Shown in pieces: positions 8,261-15,294 of a DNA stretch of 46,582 nucleotides (its first letter is position 1; each line of letters opens with the position of its first letter). The DNA is taken from assembly GCA_964504385.1 (NCBI GenBank), contig CAZDEF010000013.1:1-46582 (forward strand). Direction: 5' to 3'. The notes below the pieces were generated by a model. That model did no database searches. It saw only the letters and a program-made list of their open reading frames with translations, and was not told where the DNA came from. The DNA is from Limiplasma sp964504385 (GTDB taxonomy: Bacteria; Bacillota; Clostridia; Christensenellales; Aristaeellaceae). A program made the position numbers and the translations under genes.

Positions 8261-9403
8261 TTACTTGGCGGTATAAATGCGTTTTTTCAGGCGATCCAGC
8301 CGTTCCTTGCCCAGCGTGCGCTGCACCAGATCAAACAGCTTCTGCTGCGAAAAATACGCATCGTCCGGCGTGGGGGGAGAAGCGAGGATCTTGTGCCACT
8401 CCTCCTTGCTCAGCTCCAGCCGGGTGAGGATCTCCTCCTCGTCGGCCTGCTGCTGCTCGGGCGGGCAGGGGGGCTGCTCCAGCTCGCGCAGGGCTTCCTC
8501 GCGGGTCATCTCGCCGCCCAGCACCAGGCAGCTCAGGTGGCTGCGGCGCTTGTCAAAGTGGAACTTGGCGGGCTGATAGGCGCACTGCAGGTAGCGCGTG
8601 AGCACGCTTTCGTAGTGCTTGCCGCCGTAGTATTCCCAGCCGAATTCGCGGCTGAGCAGCTCCATGGCGCCTTTTTTGGAGTAATCCACCATATCCAGCA
8701 GGTTGATCTTGGTGATGCCCCTCGGCCCCAGCCAGCTGTCGCGCAGGGACAGGAAGGGGTATTTTTCAAGGCTCATGCCGCGGCCATGCTTTTTGTAGAT
8801 GCTCTTCATGTGCCATGTATCGCGGTAGGAATGCTGCAGGCTGAAGGGGGCGGACGCGCCCTCGGTGGCGATGTTGGAGCCGTTGAGGATGTACTTCACG
8901 CCGAATTGGCGCGCCATGGCAAACACCGCCGAGCAGAACAGGTGATCCTGCGGCACGTCCAGATTGGCCACGCCGGAGAGCATGTAGGCGCGCTGCAGCT
9001 CCTTCATGGTGGGCCAGTCCATCTTCCACACATGCAGCTGGATGTTCAGCTTTTCGCACATGCGCTGGATATTCTTTTCGGCCACCTTCGTGTTCCAGCC
9101 GCTGTCCACATGCACGGCCAGGATGCGCAGCCCCAACTTGTGCGCCAGATACAGCATATACGCGCTGTCCACCCCGCCGGACAGCCCCACCAGACAGTCG
9201 TAATCGCGGTCGCGGCTGTTTTCGCGGATGACGGAAACCGTGCGCTCCAGTTCCTTTTCGCTGATCCCCTTGCGGTAGCCGCGCAGGGCGCGCACCTGAT
9301 CGTAATGATTGCAGCGCGAGCACACGCCGTGCTCGTCAAAGGTAAGCTCCGGGTCGGTGGTGTCCATCACGCAGCGCGTGCAGATCTGATAATTATCAGC
9401 CAT
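8261..9403 (-). CDS. N-acetyl sugar amidotransferase (WbpG/PseA-like, PP-loop)
   Basis: A 380-residue PP-loop ATP pyrophosphatase of the N-acetyl sugar amidotransferase family. Members turn an acetamido group on a nucleotide sugar into an amidine, or act in related sugar modification for surface glycans. Two CxxC pairs (C8/C11 and C28/C31) form a small zinc-type knuckle. The PP-loop SGGVDS lies at residues 75-80. The ATG at 9403 has GGAGG 7 nt upstream; the ATG at 9409 would be too close. It has its own promoter (9428-9457). Family members usually sit in glycan clusters beside hisH/hisF-like partners that supply ammonia, but none is here, so its substrate is unclear. Confidence 0.85.
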   Translation of the reverse strand: MADNYQICTRCVMDTTDPELTFDEHGVCSRCNHYDQVRALRGYRKGISEKELERTVSVIRENSRDRDYDCLVGLSGGVDSAYMLYLAHKLGLRILAVHVDSGWNTKVAEKNIQRMCEKLNIQLHVWKMDWPTMKELQRAYMLSGVANLDVPQDHLFCSAVFAMARQFGVKYILNGSNIATEGASAPFSLQHSYRDTWHMKSIYKKHGRGMSLEKYPFLSLRDSWLGPRGITKINLLDMVDYSKKGAMELLSREFGWEYYGGKHYESVLTRYLQCAYQPAKFHFDKRRSHLSCLVLGGEMTREEALRELEQPPCPPEQQQADEEEILTRLELSKEEWHKILASPPTPDDAYFSQQKLFDLVQRTLGKERLDRLKKRIYTAK

Positions 9404-9427
9404 GATCATTCCTCCGTTCACCCGTGT

Positions 9428-9457
9428 ATCATAGCACCGTCAAAAGCGCGCTGTCAA
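9428..9457 (-). promoter_or_regulatory. Promoter of the N-acetyl sugar amidotransferase gene
   Basis: TTGACA (9457-9452) and TATGAT (9433-9428) on the minus strand are separated by 18 bp, with TGc before the -10 box. The -35 box overlaps the stop codon of the upstream AraC gene, so this gene can be expressed independently of the regulator. Confidence 0.75.
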
Positions 9458-10320
9458 TGAGAAACCGTCAGGTCGTCCAGCCCGGGGCCGGTGGAGATGT
9501 GGCGCGCCATCAGGGCGGCGGTGGTGTTGCGCTCGTGGGAGCGGAACTGCAGCGGCGTTACATGGTACTGCTGGCGGAAGCGGCGCACAAAGTTGCTGGC
9601 GTCGTTGTAGCCGCACAGCGCGGCGATCTTCGCCACCTCCAGATTGGTCTTGATCAGCAGCACGCGCGCATGGGTGAGGCGGCGCTGCGTGACATACTGC
9701 ATGGGACTCATGCCCACCTGCTCGTGAAAGCGCGCGGACAGGCAGCCGGGGCTCACATGGTAGCGGTGCGCCAGCTCCGTGAGGGAGAATTTTTCGGCAA
9801 AGCGCTGGTCCAGCTCGTCCAGAATGTCCTGAATGGGCAGGAAGGACAGGGCGTTGGGCGGCGCGAACATATCCGGGCGGATGCTCTGCGCATCCGTCAG
9901 CACCAGCGTGATCAGCGCCTCCAGCCGCTCGTCCGTGTAGGGGCCGCCGCGCTGGTAGGTATCCAGGATCATGGTAAAGTAATTGTCAAAGCGCGGCTTG
10001 GCTTCCTCCGTGGCCAGGATGTAGGGGAAGGTGGAGCTGCGCAGGCGGAACACCGACAGCAGCAGCACATCGTTGTGAAACGCCCGCAGCTGCGTGGGCG
10101 GGATGCGCAGGTAGTAGCGCTTGTAGGTGTCGGACAGCAGGCGCGTGGAGTGCTCGTCAAACTGGTTGAGGAACACCAGACTGCCCGCCTTCACATGGTA
10201 CTCCCGCCCCTGTATGGTCATGGCCACCTCGCCCTCGCGCACATACACCATCTCATAGTACACATGGGTGTGGCTCAAATGGGGGCTGGCTTCGTCCTTG
10301 TAGGTAATCATGTAGGGCAT
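9454..10320 (-). CDS. AraC-family regulator (cupin plus double HTH), likely controls the divergent carbohydrate locus
   Basis: A 288-residue AraC/XylS-type regulator. The N-terminal 100 residues form a cupin-like sensor (SHTHVYYEMVYVREGEVAM). The C-terminal 100 residues hold the two HTH motifs (FSLTELAHRYHVSPGCLSARF, then VAKIAALCGYNDASNFVRRF). The ATG at 10320 follows GGTGGTGA; a longer open frame to 10434 lacks cupin features. The gene is divergent from the GH43 gene, and the region between them has an inverted repeat (10357-10397) and a cre-like site. The natural inference is that it senses a sugar released by, or imported for, that locus and activates it. Confidence 0.88.
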   Translation of the reverse strand: MPYMITYKDEASPHLSHTHVYYEMVYVREGEVAMTIQGREYHVKAGSLVFLNQFDEHSTRLLSDTYKRYYLRIPPTQLRAFHNDVLLLSVFRLRSSTFPYILATEEAKPRFDNYFTMILDTYQRGGPYTDERLEALITLVLTDAQSIRPDMFAPPNALSFLPIQDILDELDQRFAEKFSLTELAHRYHVSPGCLSARFHEQVGMSPMQYVTQRRLTHARVLLIKTNLEVAKIAALCGYNDASNFVRRFRQQYHVTPLQFRSHERNTTAALMARHISTGPGLDDLTVSH

Positions 10321-10356
10321 CGTATCACCACCGAAATCGAAATTACATATTTTCGA

Positions 10357-10397
10357 ATGATAAATGCAAGCAATTTCCCTTGTGAATACTTTATCAT
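10357..10397. promoter_or_regulatory. Inverted repeat in the AraC/GH43 divergent region, possible operator
   Basis: ATGATAAA (10357-10364) and TTTATCAT (10390-10397) form an 8-bp inverted repeat 25 bp apart in an otherwise AT-rich patch. On the minus strand, candidate promoter elements for the AraC gene (TTGCTT, 18 bp, TATGTA) overlap it. Which protein binds here is not known. Confidence 0.4.
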
Positions 10398-10461
10398 AGG
10401 ACATAGATAGAGGCAAGAAGAAAGTGGCGGGCAAGAGCGATTTTTTGCATTCCGCGTCTGC

Positions 10462-10477
10462 ATGTAAGCGCTATCTT
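10462..10477 (+). promoter_or_regulatory. Candidate cre site (CcpA catabolite repression)
   Basis: ATGTAAGCGCTATCTT matches the consensus TGWNANCGNTNWCA with one mismatch, at the final A. It lies 1 bp before the TTG at 10479 and 46 bp before the GTG at 10524, between the likely promoter and the GH43 coding region. This is a usual position for repression by glucose-type sugars. No ccpA gene is in the window. Confidence 0.5.
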
Positions 10478-10478
10478 C

Positions 10479-12353
10479 TTGAACCGCAGGTCACAAGGAA
10501 GGCGGCGAAGGACGGTGGAAACGGTGCTGCGAGAGGAATTGACCGCTCTTTTACACATGGAAACCGCTGATGAACTGCGCCGTCAGGTGCGGGAAGGGCA
10601 TTTGTCCGACCTCACGCCGGAGGAAAAGGGCGCGCTGCCCCGCGAGGCCGCGCGGCTGGGGCGGCTGGATCTGCTGCGCGCGCTGTGCGAACGCAGCCAC
10701 GCCATTGCGCTCAGCTGCGATGAGCAGGGGCGCGATGTGCTGCACTATGCCGCCCAGTCCGGCAGCGCTGAGCTGGTGGCCTACATCGTGGATGTGCTGG
10801 GGTTCGATCCCCTGCGCGGCGATCACAGCGGCATGACTGCGCTGGATGTGGCCGCCGCGGCGGGCCATGCCGAAGCGCTGGCCGTGCTGGAGCAGCGCGC
10901 GGGCTTCTCCTTGCAGGATGCGTACCGCAACCCCGTGCGGCGCGGCTTCTATCCGGATCCGTCCGTGGTGCGTGTGGGCGAGGATTTTTATATGGTCAAC
11001 TCCACCTTCGTGCAGTTCCCCTGCCTGCCCATCTCCCATTCGCGCGATCTGGTGCACTGGCACACCATCGGCCACGCCGTCACCCGGCTGGACTGGTCGG
11101 GCATTGCCGGGCTGCCCGGCGGCCACGGCTACTGGGCTCCGGATATTTCCTATTATAAAGGCCGGTTCTGGGTCATTGCCACCTTGCGGCGCGATACCGC
11201 GCCCTTCCGGCTGCAAATGATCACCTCTGCCGAAAAGCCCGAAGGCCCCTATGACGAGCCGCGCTTTCTGGACATTGACGGCATCGACCCCTCCCTGTTC
11301 ACCGATGATGACGGCCGCCGCTATGTGGTGGTGAACCCCGGCGTGCAGGTGGCGGAGATCGACGACAACGGCTGCCTGCTGAGCGAGCCGCGCATGGTCT
11401 ATTACGGCTCCATGCGGATCAAGCCAGAAGGCCCCCACCTGCTCAAGAAGGACGGCTGGTACTACCTGTTCCAGGCCGAGGGCGGCACCGGCGCAGGGCA
11501 CATGGAGACCGTGGCGCGTTCCCGCTCGCTGTACGGCCCCTACACGCCCTGCCCGCACAACCCCATTCTGAGCCGCAAGGAGCTGGACGCGCCCATCCGC
11601 CGCAGCGGCCACGGCAAGCCCTTCACCCTGCCGGATGGCCGCTGGTACATGGTGTATCTGTGCGGCCGCGATGTGGACGGCAAGACCATGCTGGGCCGCG
11701 AAACGGCGCTGGATCCCCTGACGTGGACGGCTGAGGGCTGGCCCATGGTGAACGGGCTGAAGGGCCCCAGCTGCGTGCAGCATGCTCCGCTGCCCGCGCA
11801 CTGCTGGCAGGATGCGCCGTACCGCGCCGAGGATCTCATCGCCCCGCGCACCGACTGGCGCACCTTCGCCCAGCTTCAGGGCGAAAGCATCCGGCTGACC
11901 GCCGGAAGCGATCCCACCGCCATGGGGCCGGTCAGTCTGCTGCTGCGCCGCCAGCAGGAAAAGCGCTTCGAGCAGAGCGTGGAGGTGGATGTTTCCGCCA
12001 TGGCGCAGGGCTTGGCCGGTCTGACCGGGTATTACGATGAGAACAGCTTCTACCTGTTCGGCCTGACCCCAGACGGGCAGGCGGTACTGGAGGAGCAGAT
12101 CGGCGCAGAGCGCAAGCACACCGTGCTGTGCGAGCGGCTTGGCAGCCGCGCGGTGCTGAGCATCACGGCGGACGGCGCGAAGCGCGAGCTGCGGCTGGAC
12201 GGTCAAAGCCTGTGCACGATCGACGCGCTCTACCTGAGCGACGAGGGCGTGCGCATGGGCAAGCGTTTCACGGGAGCCACGCTGGGCATGGCCGCCGTGG
12301 GCAGCGGCGAGGCCGTCTTTGCCCGCTATGAAGAACAGATGAAGAACGGATAA
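10479..12353 (+). CDS. Ankyrin-repeat / glycoside hydrolase family 43 fusion
   Basis: A glycosidase of up to 624 residues. Residues 50-140 look like ankyrin repeats (for example DVLHYAAQSGSAELVAYIV and MTALDVAAAAGHAEALAVL). Residues 150-460 are a GH43 five-bladed propeller with the expected acidic triad: D160 in YPDPS (base), D270 in GIDPS (pKa modulator) and E317 in KPEGPH (acid). The last 150 residues form a beta-sandwich like those after many GH43 xylosidase or arabinosidase domains. There is no signal peptide, so it should act in the cytoplasm on imported oligosaccharides. The start is uncertain: TTG 10479 lacks a ribosome site, while GTG 10524 has GAAGGA 11 nt upstream. It is the first gene of the locus. 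Beta-xylosidase or alpha-arabinosidase activity is likely. Confidence 0.83.
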   Translation: MNRRSQGRRRRTVETVLREELTALLHMETADELRRQVREGHLSDLTPEEKGALPREAARLGRLDLLRALCERSHAIALSCDEQGRDVLHYAAQSGSAELVAYIVDVLGFDPLRGDHSGMTALDVAAAAGHAEALAVLEQRAGFSLQDAYRNPVRRGFYPDPSVVRVGEDFYMVNSTFVQFPCLPISHSRDLVHWHTIGHAVTRLDWSGIAGLPGGHGYWAPDISYYKGRFWVIATLRRDTAPFRLQMITSAEKPEGPYDEPRFLDIDGIDPSLFTDDDGRRYVVVNPGVQVAEIDDNGCLLSEPRMVYYGSMRIKPEGPHLLKKDGWYYLFQAEGGTGAGHMETVARSRSLYGPYTPCPHNPILSRKELDAPIRRSGHGKPFTLPDGRWYMVYLCGRDVDGKTMLGRETALDPLTWTAEGWPMVNGLKGPSCVQHAPLPAHCWQDAPYRAEDLIAPRTDWRTFAQLQGESIRLTAGSDPTAMGPVSLLLRRQQEKRFEQSVEVDVSAMAQGLAGLTGYYDENSFYLFGLTPDGQAVLEEQIGAERKHTVLCERLGSRAVLSITADGAKRELRLDGQSLCTIDALYLSDEGVRMGKRFTGATLGMAAVGSGEAVFARYEEQMKNG

Positions 12354-12371
12354 ACAGTAAGGAAGATCGTC

Positions 12372-13520
12372 ATGTGTGACAGGCCCCGTGTACTGCTGGT
12401 AGCCGTGGGCGGCTACGGCGTAAACTTTCTCAACGAAATGACCCAGCGCGACACCGGCGCGGATATTGCCGGGATCGTGGAGGTCATGCCCCATATTGAG
12501 GAGCTCTGCCCCGTCATCCGGGAGCGCGGCATTCCGCTCTATCCCAGCATGGATGCGTTTTACGCGGCGGATCACGCCGATCTGGCGGTGCTGTCCTCGC
12601 CCATCCACCTGCACACACAGATGGTGGTGAACGCGCTGGAGCACGGCAGCCATGTGCTGTGCGAAAAGCCCCTGTGTCTGACCGAGGAAGAAGCCCGCAC
12701 CATGGAAGCCGCCGCGCGCAAGGCGGGCCGGTTTCTGGCCATCGGCTATCAGTTCGACTATCAGCGCGATGTGTGGGCGCTGAAGCAGGACATCCTGTCC
12801 GGCCGTTTCGGCAAGCCCGTGCGTCTGCAGGTGATGCACGCCATGCGCCGGGGCCGCAAGTACTACGCCCGCAACAACTGGGCGGGACATGTGACCGCCA
12901 ACGGGCATGAAGTGTTCGACAGCCCCTTCACCAACGCCTGCGCGCACTATTTTCAGCTGATGACCTTTCTGCTGGGCGGCGACATGCGCTCCGCCTGCGA
13001 TGTGACCGGCGTGACCGCCGAGCTGTACCGCGGCAATCCCGCGCTGGAAAACTACGATACCGCTGCCCTGCGCTTTGACACAGCCTGCGGCGCGCCCATC
13101 TACTACTACACATCGCATGCGCTGTACGCCAAGAAGCTGGGCCCGCAGGGCGTGTTTGAATTTGAGCACGCGACGGTGACGTTCGGCCCCGGTTCCACGG
13201 CGTTCAAGGCGGTCTGCGAGGACGGCACGGTGATCGACTACAGCGCGGTCGCGCCCGGCGAGCGCATGCAGAAGCTGTACGACGCCATCGACTGCGTGAA
13301 GCACGGCGGCGCGCCCATCTGCGGCACGGAGGCGGAATACCCGCACATCCGCGCGGTGCGGATGGTGCAGGCTTGCCCGGTGAAGGATGTGGCGCAGGAG
13401 CGCTGCTACGAGCTGGACGAGGACGGAGACCATTTCCGGTGCATCCGCGGGCTGGAGGAGCTCTTTGCGGAATGCGCGCGGGAATGGAAGCTGCCCGGGG
13501 AAATGGGCGCGGCACTGTGA
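12372..13520 (+). CDS. Gfo/Idh/MocA-family oxidoreductase (first of three)
   Basis: A 382-residue NAD(P)-dependent sugar oxidoreductase. The N-terminal Rossmann fold has a slightly unusual loop (AVGGYGVNF) and the family signature CEKPL near residue 100. The C-terminal half is the alpha/beta dimerisation and substrate domain. It follows the GH43 gene by 18 bp with an AAGGA site. It differs from the two later paralogues in this locus: the WR-TW--EGGGVL-NQ--H--D block they share is replaced here by FDSPFTNACAHYFQLM. This suggests a different substrate or role. No specific sugar can be assigned. Confidence 0.85.
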   Translation: MCDRPRVLLVAVGGYGVNFLNEMTQRDTGADIAGIVEVMPHIEELCPVIRERGIPLYPSMDAFYAADHADLAVLSSPIHLHTQMVVNALEHGSHVLCEKPLCLTEEEARTMEAAARKAGRFLAIGYQFDYQRDVWALKQDILSGRFGKPVRLQVMHAMRRGRKYYARNNWAGHVTANGHEVFDSPFTNACAHYFQLMTFLLGGDMRSACDVTGVTAELYRGNPALENYDTAALRFDTACGAPIYYYTSHALYAKKLGPQGVFEFEHATVTFGPGSTAFKAVCEDGTVIDYSAVAPGERMQKLYDAIDCVKHGGAPICGTEAEYPHIRAVRMVQACPVKDVAQERCYELDEDGDHFRCIRGLEELFAECAREWKLPGEMGAAL

Positions 13521-13602
13521 CAAAGGCGGCCCGATCCGGATCTCATGGTTATTAGCAGCCAAGGGATGGCTGTTGGTAAAAATAATTGAGGAGGTACCCA
13601 CC

Positions 13603-15189
13603 ATGAAAAAGACCCTTGCTCTGATTCTGAGCGTGGCCCTGCTGGCGACTCTGTTCGTCCTGCCCGCCACCGCCGAGAGCGCAAAGCCCTACGAGGGCGT
13701 GAAGCTGACCTACTGGGTCAAGCTGCATGAGAACCTGACCGGCATGGCCGACAACTACGCCGATACCCGCTGGTATGACGCTGTTCACGAAGCCACCGGC
13801 ATCGAGATCGAATTCATTCACCCCGCCGCCGGTCAGGTCGACAATGAGTTCAGCCTGCTGATCGCCAGCGGTGAATATCCCGATATCATCGAGCACAACT
13901 GGACTGCCTATCCCGGCGGCGCTTCCGCTGCGATCGAAGACGGCGTGATCATCTCCCTGAACGACGCCATCGCCAACGGCAAGGCCCCCAACCTCAAGGC
14001 CATTCTGGATGCGGAACCCGTCATCGACAAGTCCCTCAAGACTGCCGAGGGCGACTACTATGTGTTCCCCTTCCTGCGCGGCACCAGCTTTGAAAACAAC
14101 AACTGCCTGTTCACCAGCGGCTTCTTCATCCGCGGCGACATCCTCAACGAGCTGGGTCTGGAGATCCCCGAGACCGCTGACGAGTGGTACAACGTGCTGA
14201 CCGCCGTGAAGGCCGCTCATCCCGATATGATCCCCTTCGCCACCCGCACCGAGTGGATGAACCAGATCTTCTACACCGGCTTCAACAGTTTCTGGGATTA
14301 TTATGTGGAAGACGGCGTTGTGAAGTACGGCTATGTGGAAGACGAGCGCTATGACGGCCTGCAGGCCATGGCCAAGTGGTACAGCGAGGGCCTGATCGAC
14401 CCCGACTACCTGACCCACACCAAGGCCGGCGACGTGCGCAGCATGATGGCTGCCGGCAACTGCTTTGCCATGTATGACGCTTGCGGCGGCGGTGCCAGCA
14501 ACATCATTCCTCCGCTGCTGGATGCCGGTATCATCAAGGACGAGAGCGACATCGTGACCAGCATGCCCGTGACCGCCGTGAAGGGCCAGAACGCTAAGTT
14601 CGCCAAGATGAACGGCCTGTACGATGCTTCCGGTTCCTCCGCCGCCATCACCACCCAGTGCACCAATGTGGACGCCGCCCTGTACCTGCTTGACTGGATG
14701 TACAGCGAGGAAGGCCACATGATCAACTGCTTCGGCATCGAAGGCGAAAGCTACAACATGGTGGACGGCTATCCCGTGTACACCGATGTGGTGCTGCACA
14801 ATGCCGATGGTCTGAGCGTGGCTCAGGCGCTGAGCAACTACGCCCGCGGCCATCAGAACGGCCCCGTGGTGCAGGATACCCGCGTGAATGACCAGTACTA
14901 CAGCTACTCCGCTCAGGTGGCTGGCATGAACCTGTGGACCAAGACGGACTTCGGCCAGTACATGTACCCCGCCGGTGCTGCCGTGGCGACCGAGAACGCC
15001 GAGGACTTTGCCACCATCACCAACAATATCAAGACCTACCGTGAAGAGTGCGAAGCCAAGTGGGTCACCGGCAAGGAAGCGCTGACTCCCGAAGCTTGGG
15101 AAGCCTACAAGGCCCAGATGGAAGCCTACGGCATGAGCCGCGCCATCGAATACAAGCAGGCTGCTTACGACGCCTTCATGGCCAACTAA
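13603..15189 (+). CDS. Extracellular sugar-binding protein of a CUT1/LplA-type ABC transporter
   Basis: A 528-residue solute-binding protein that captures oligosaccharides outside the cell for the two permeases encoded downstream. It opens with a Sec signal peptide (MKKTLALILSVALLATLF...ATA) and has no lipobox cysteine, which is unusual for a Firmicutes binding protein because most are lipid-anchored. The large size resembles LplA/YtcQ-type proteins that bind bigger oligosaccharides. GAGGAGG stands 9 nt before the ATG; open frame extends upstream to 13387 but overlaps the previous gene. Codon choice looks more uniform than in neighbours, consistent with high expression. A strong hairpin follows the gene. 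No ATPase gene is nearby, so a shared MsmX-type ATPase is expected. Confidence 0.9.
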   Translation: MKKTLALILSVALLATLFVLPATAESAKPYEGVKLTYWVKLHENLTGMADNYADTRWYDAVHEATGIEIEFIHPAAGQVDNEFSLLIASGEYPDIIEHNWTAYPGGASAAIEDGVIISLNDAIANGKAPNLKAILDAEPVIDKSLKTAEGDYYVFPFLRGTSFENNNCLFTSGFFIRGDILNELGLEIPETADEWYNVLTAVKAAHPDMIPFATRTEWMNQIFYTGFNSFWDYYVEDGVVKYGYVEDERYDGLQAMAKWYSEGLIDPDYLTHTKAGDVRSMMAAGNCFAMYDACGGGASNIIPPLLDAGIIKDESDIVTSMPVTAVKGQNAKFAKMNGLYDASGSSAAITTQCTNVDAALYLLDWMYSEEGHMINCFGIEGESYNMVDGYPVYTDVVLHNADGLSVAQALSNYARGHQNGPVVQDTRVNDQYYSYSAQVAGMNLWTKTDFGQYMYPAGAAVATENAEDFATITNNIKTYREECEAKWVTGKEALTPEAWEAYKAQMEAYGMSRAIEYKQAAYDAFMAN

Positions 15190-15218
15190 GCTCCCCAAAA
15201 ATCAACGGTTTCCCTGTA

Positions 15219-15272
15219 TTGGCGGCGCCGTCCGTCCCGCTCCCGTGTGGGGCGGGGCGGGCGGCCCGCCAA
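15219..15272 (+). promoter_or_regulatory. Large RNA hairpin after the binding-protein gene
   Basis: Bases 15219-15243 pair with 15249-15272 in 24 base pairs, with one bulged C (15226) and a 5-nt loop. Three pairs are T-G and would be G-U only in the plus-strand RNA; the other strand would have A-C mismatches. No T-run follows, so it is more likely a 3'-end stabiliser or processing and attenuation point than a full terminator. It probably sets a high ratio of binding protein to the genes downstream. Confidence 0.75.
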
Positions 15273-15294
15273 AATCCTGATTGATGAGGTGCAA

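Noticed and set aside
10551..13670. A 1039-codon minus-strand open frame
   Set aside because: It is antisense to the GH43 and Gfo/Idh/MocA genes, has low-complexity composition and no ribosome site.
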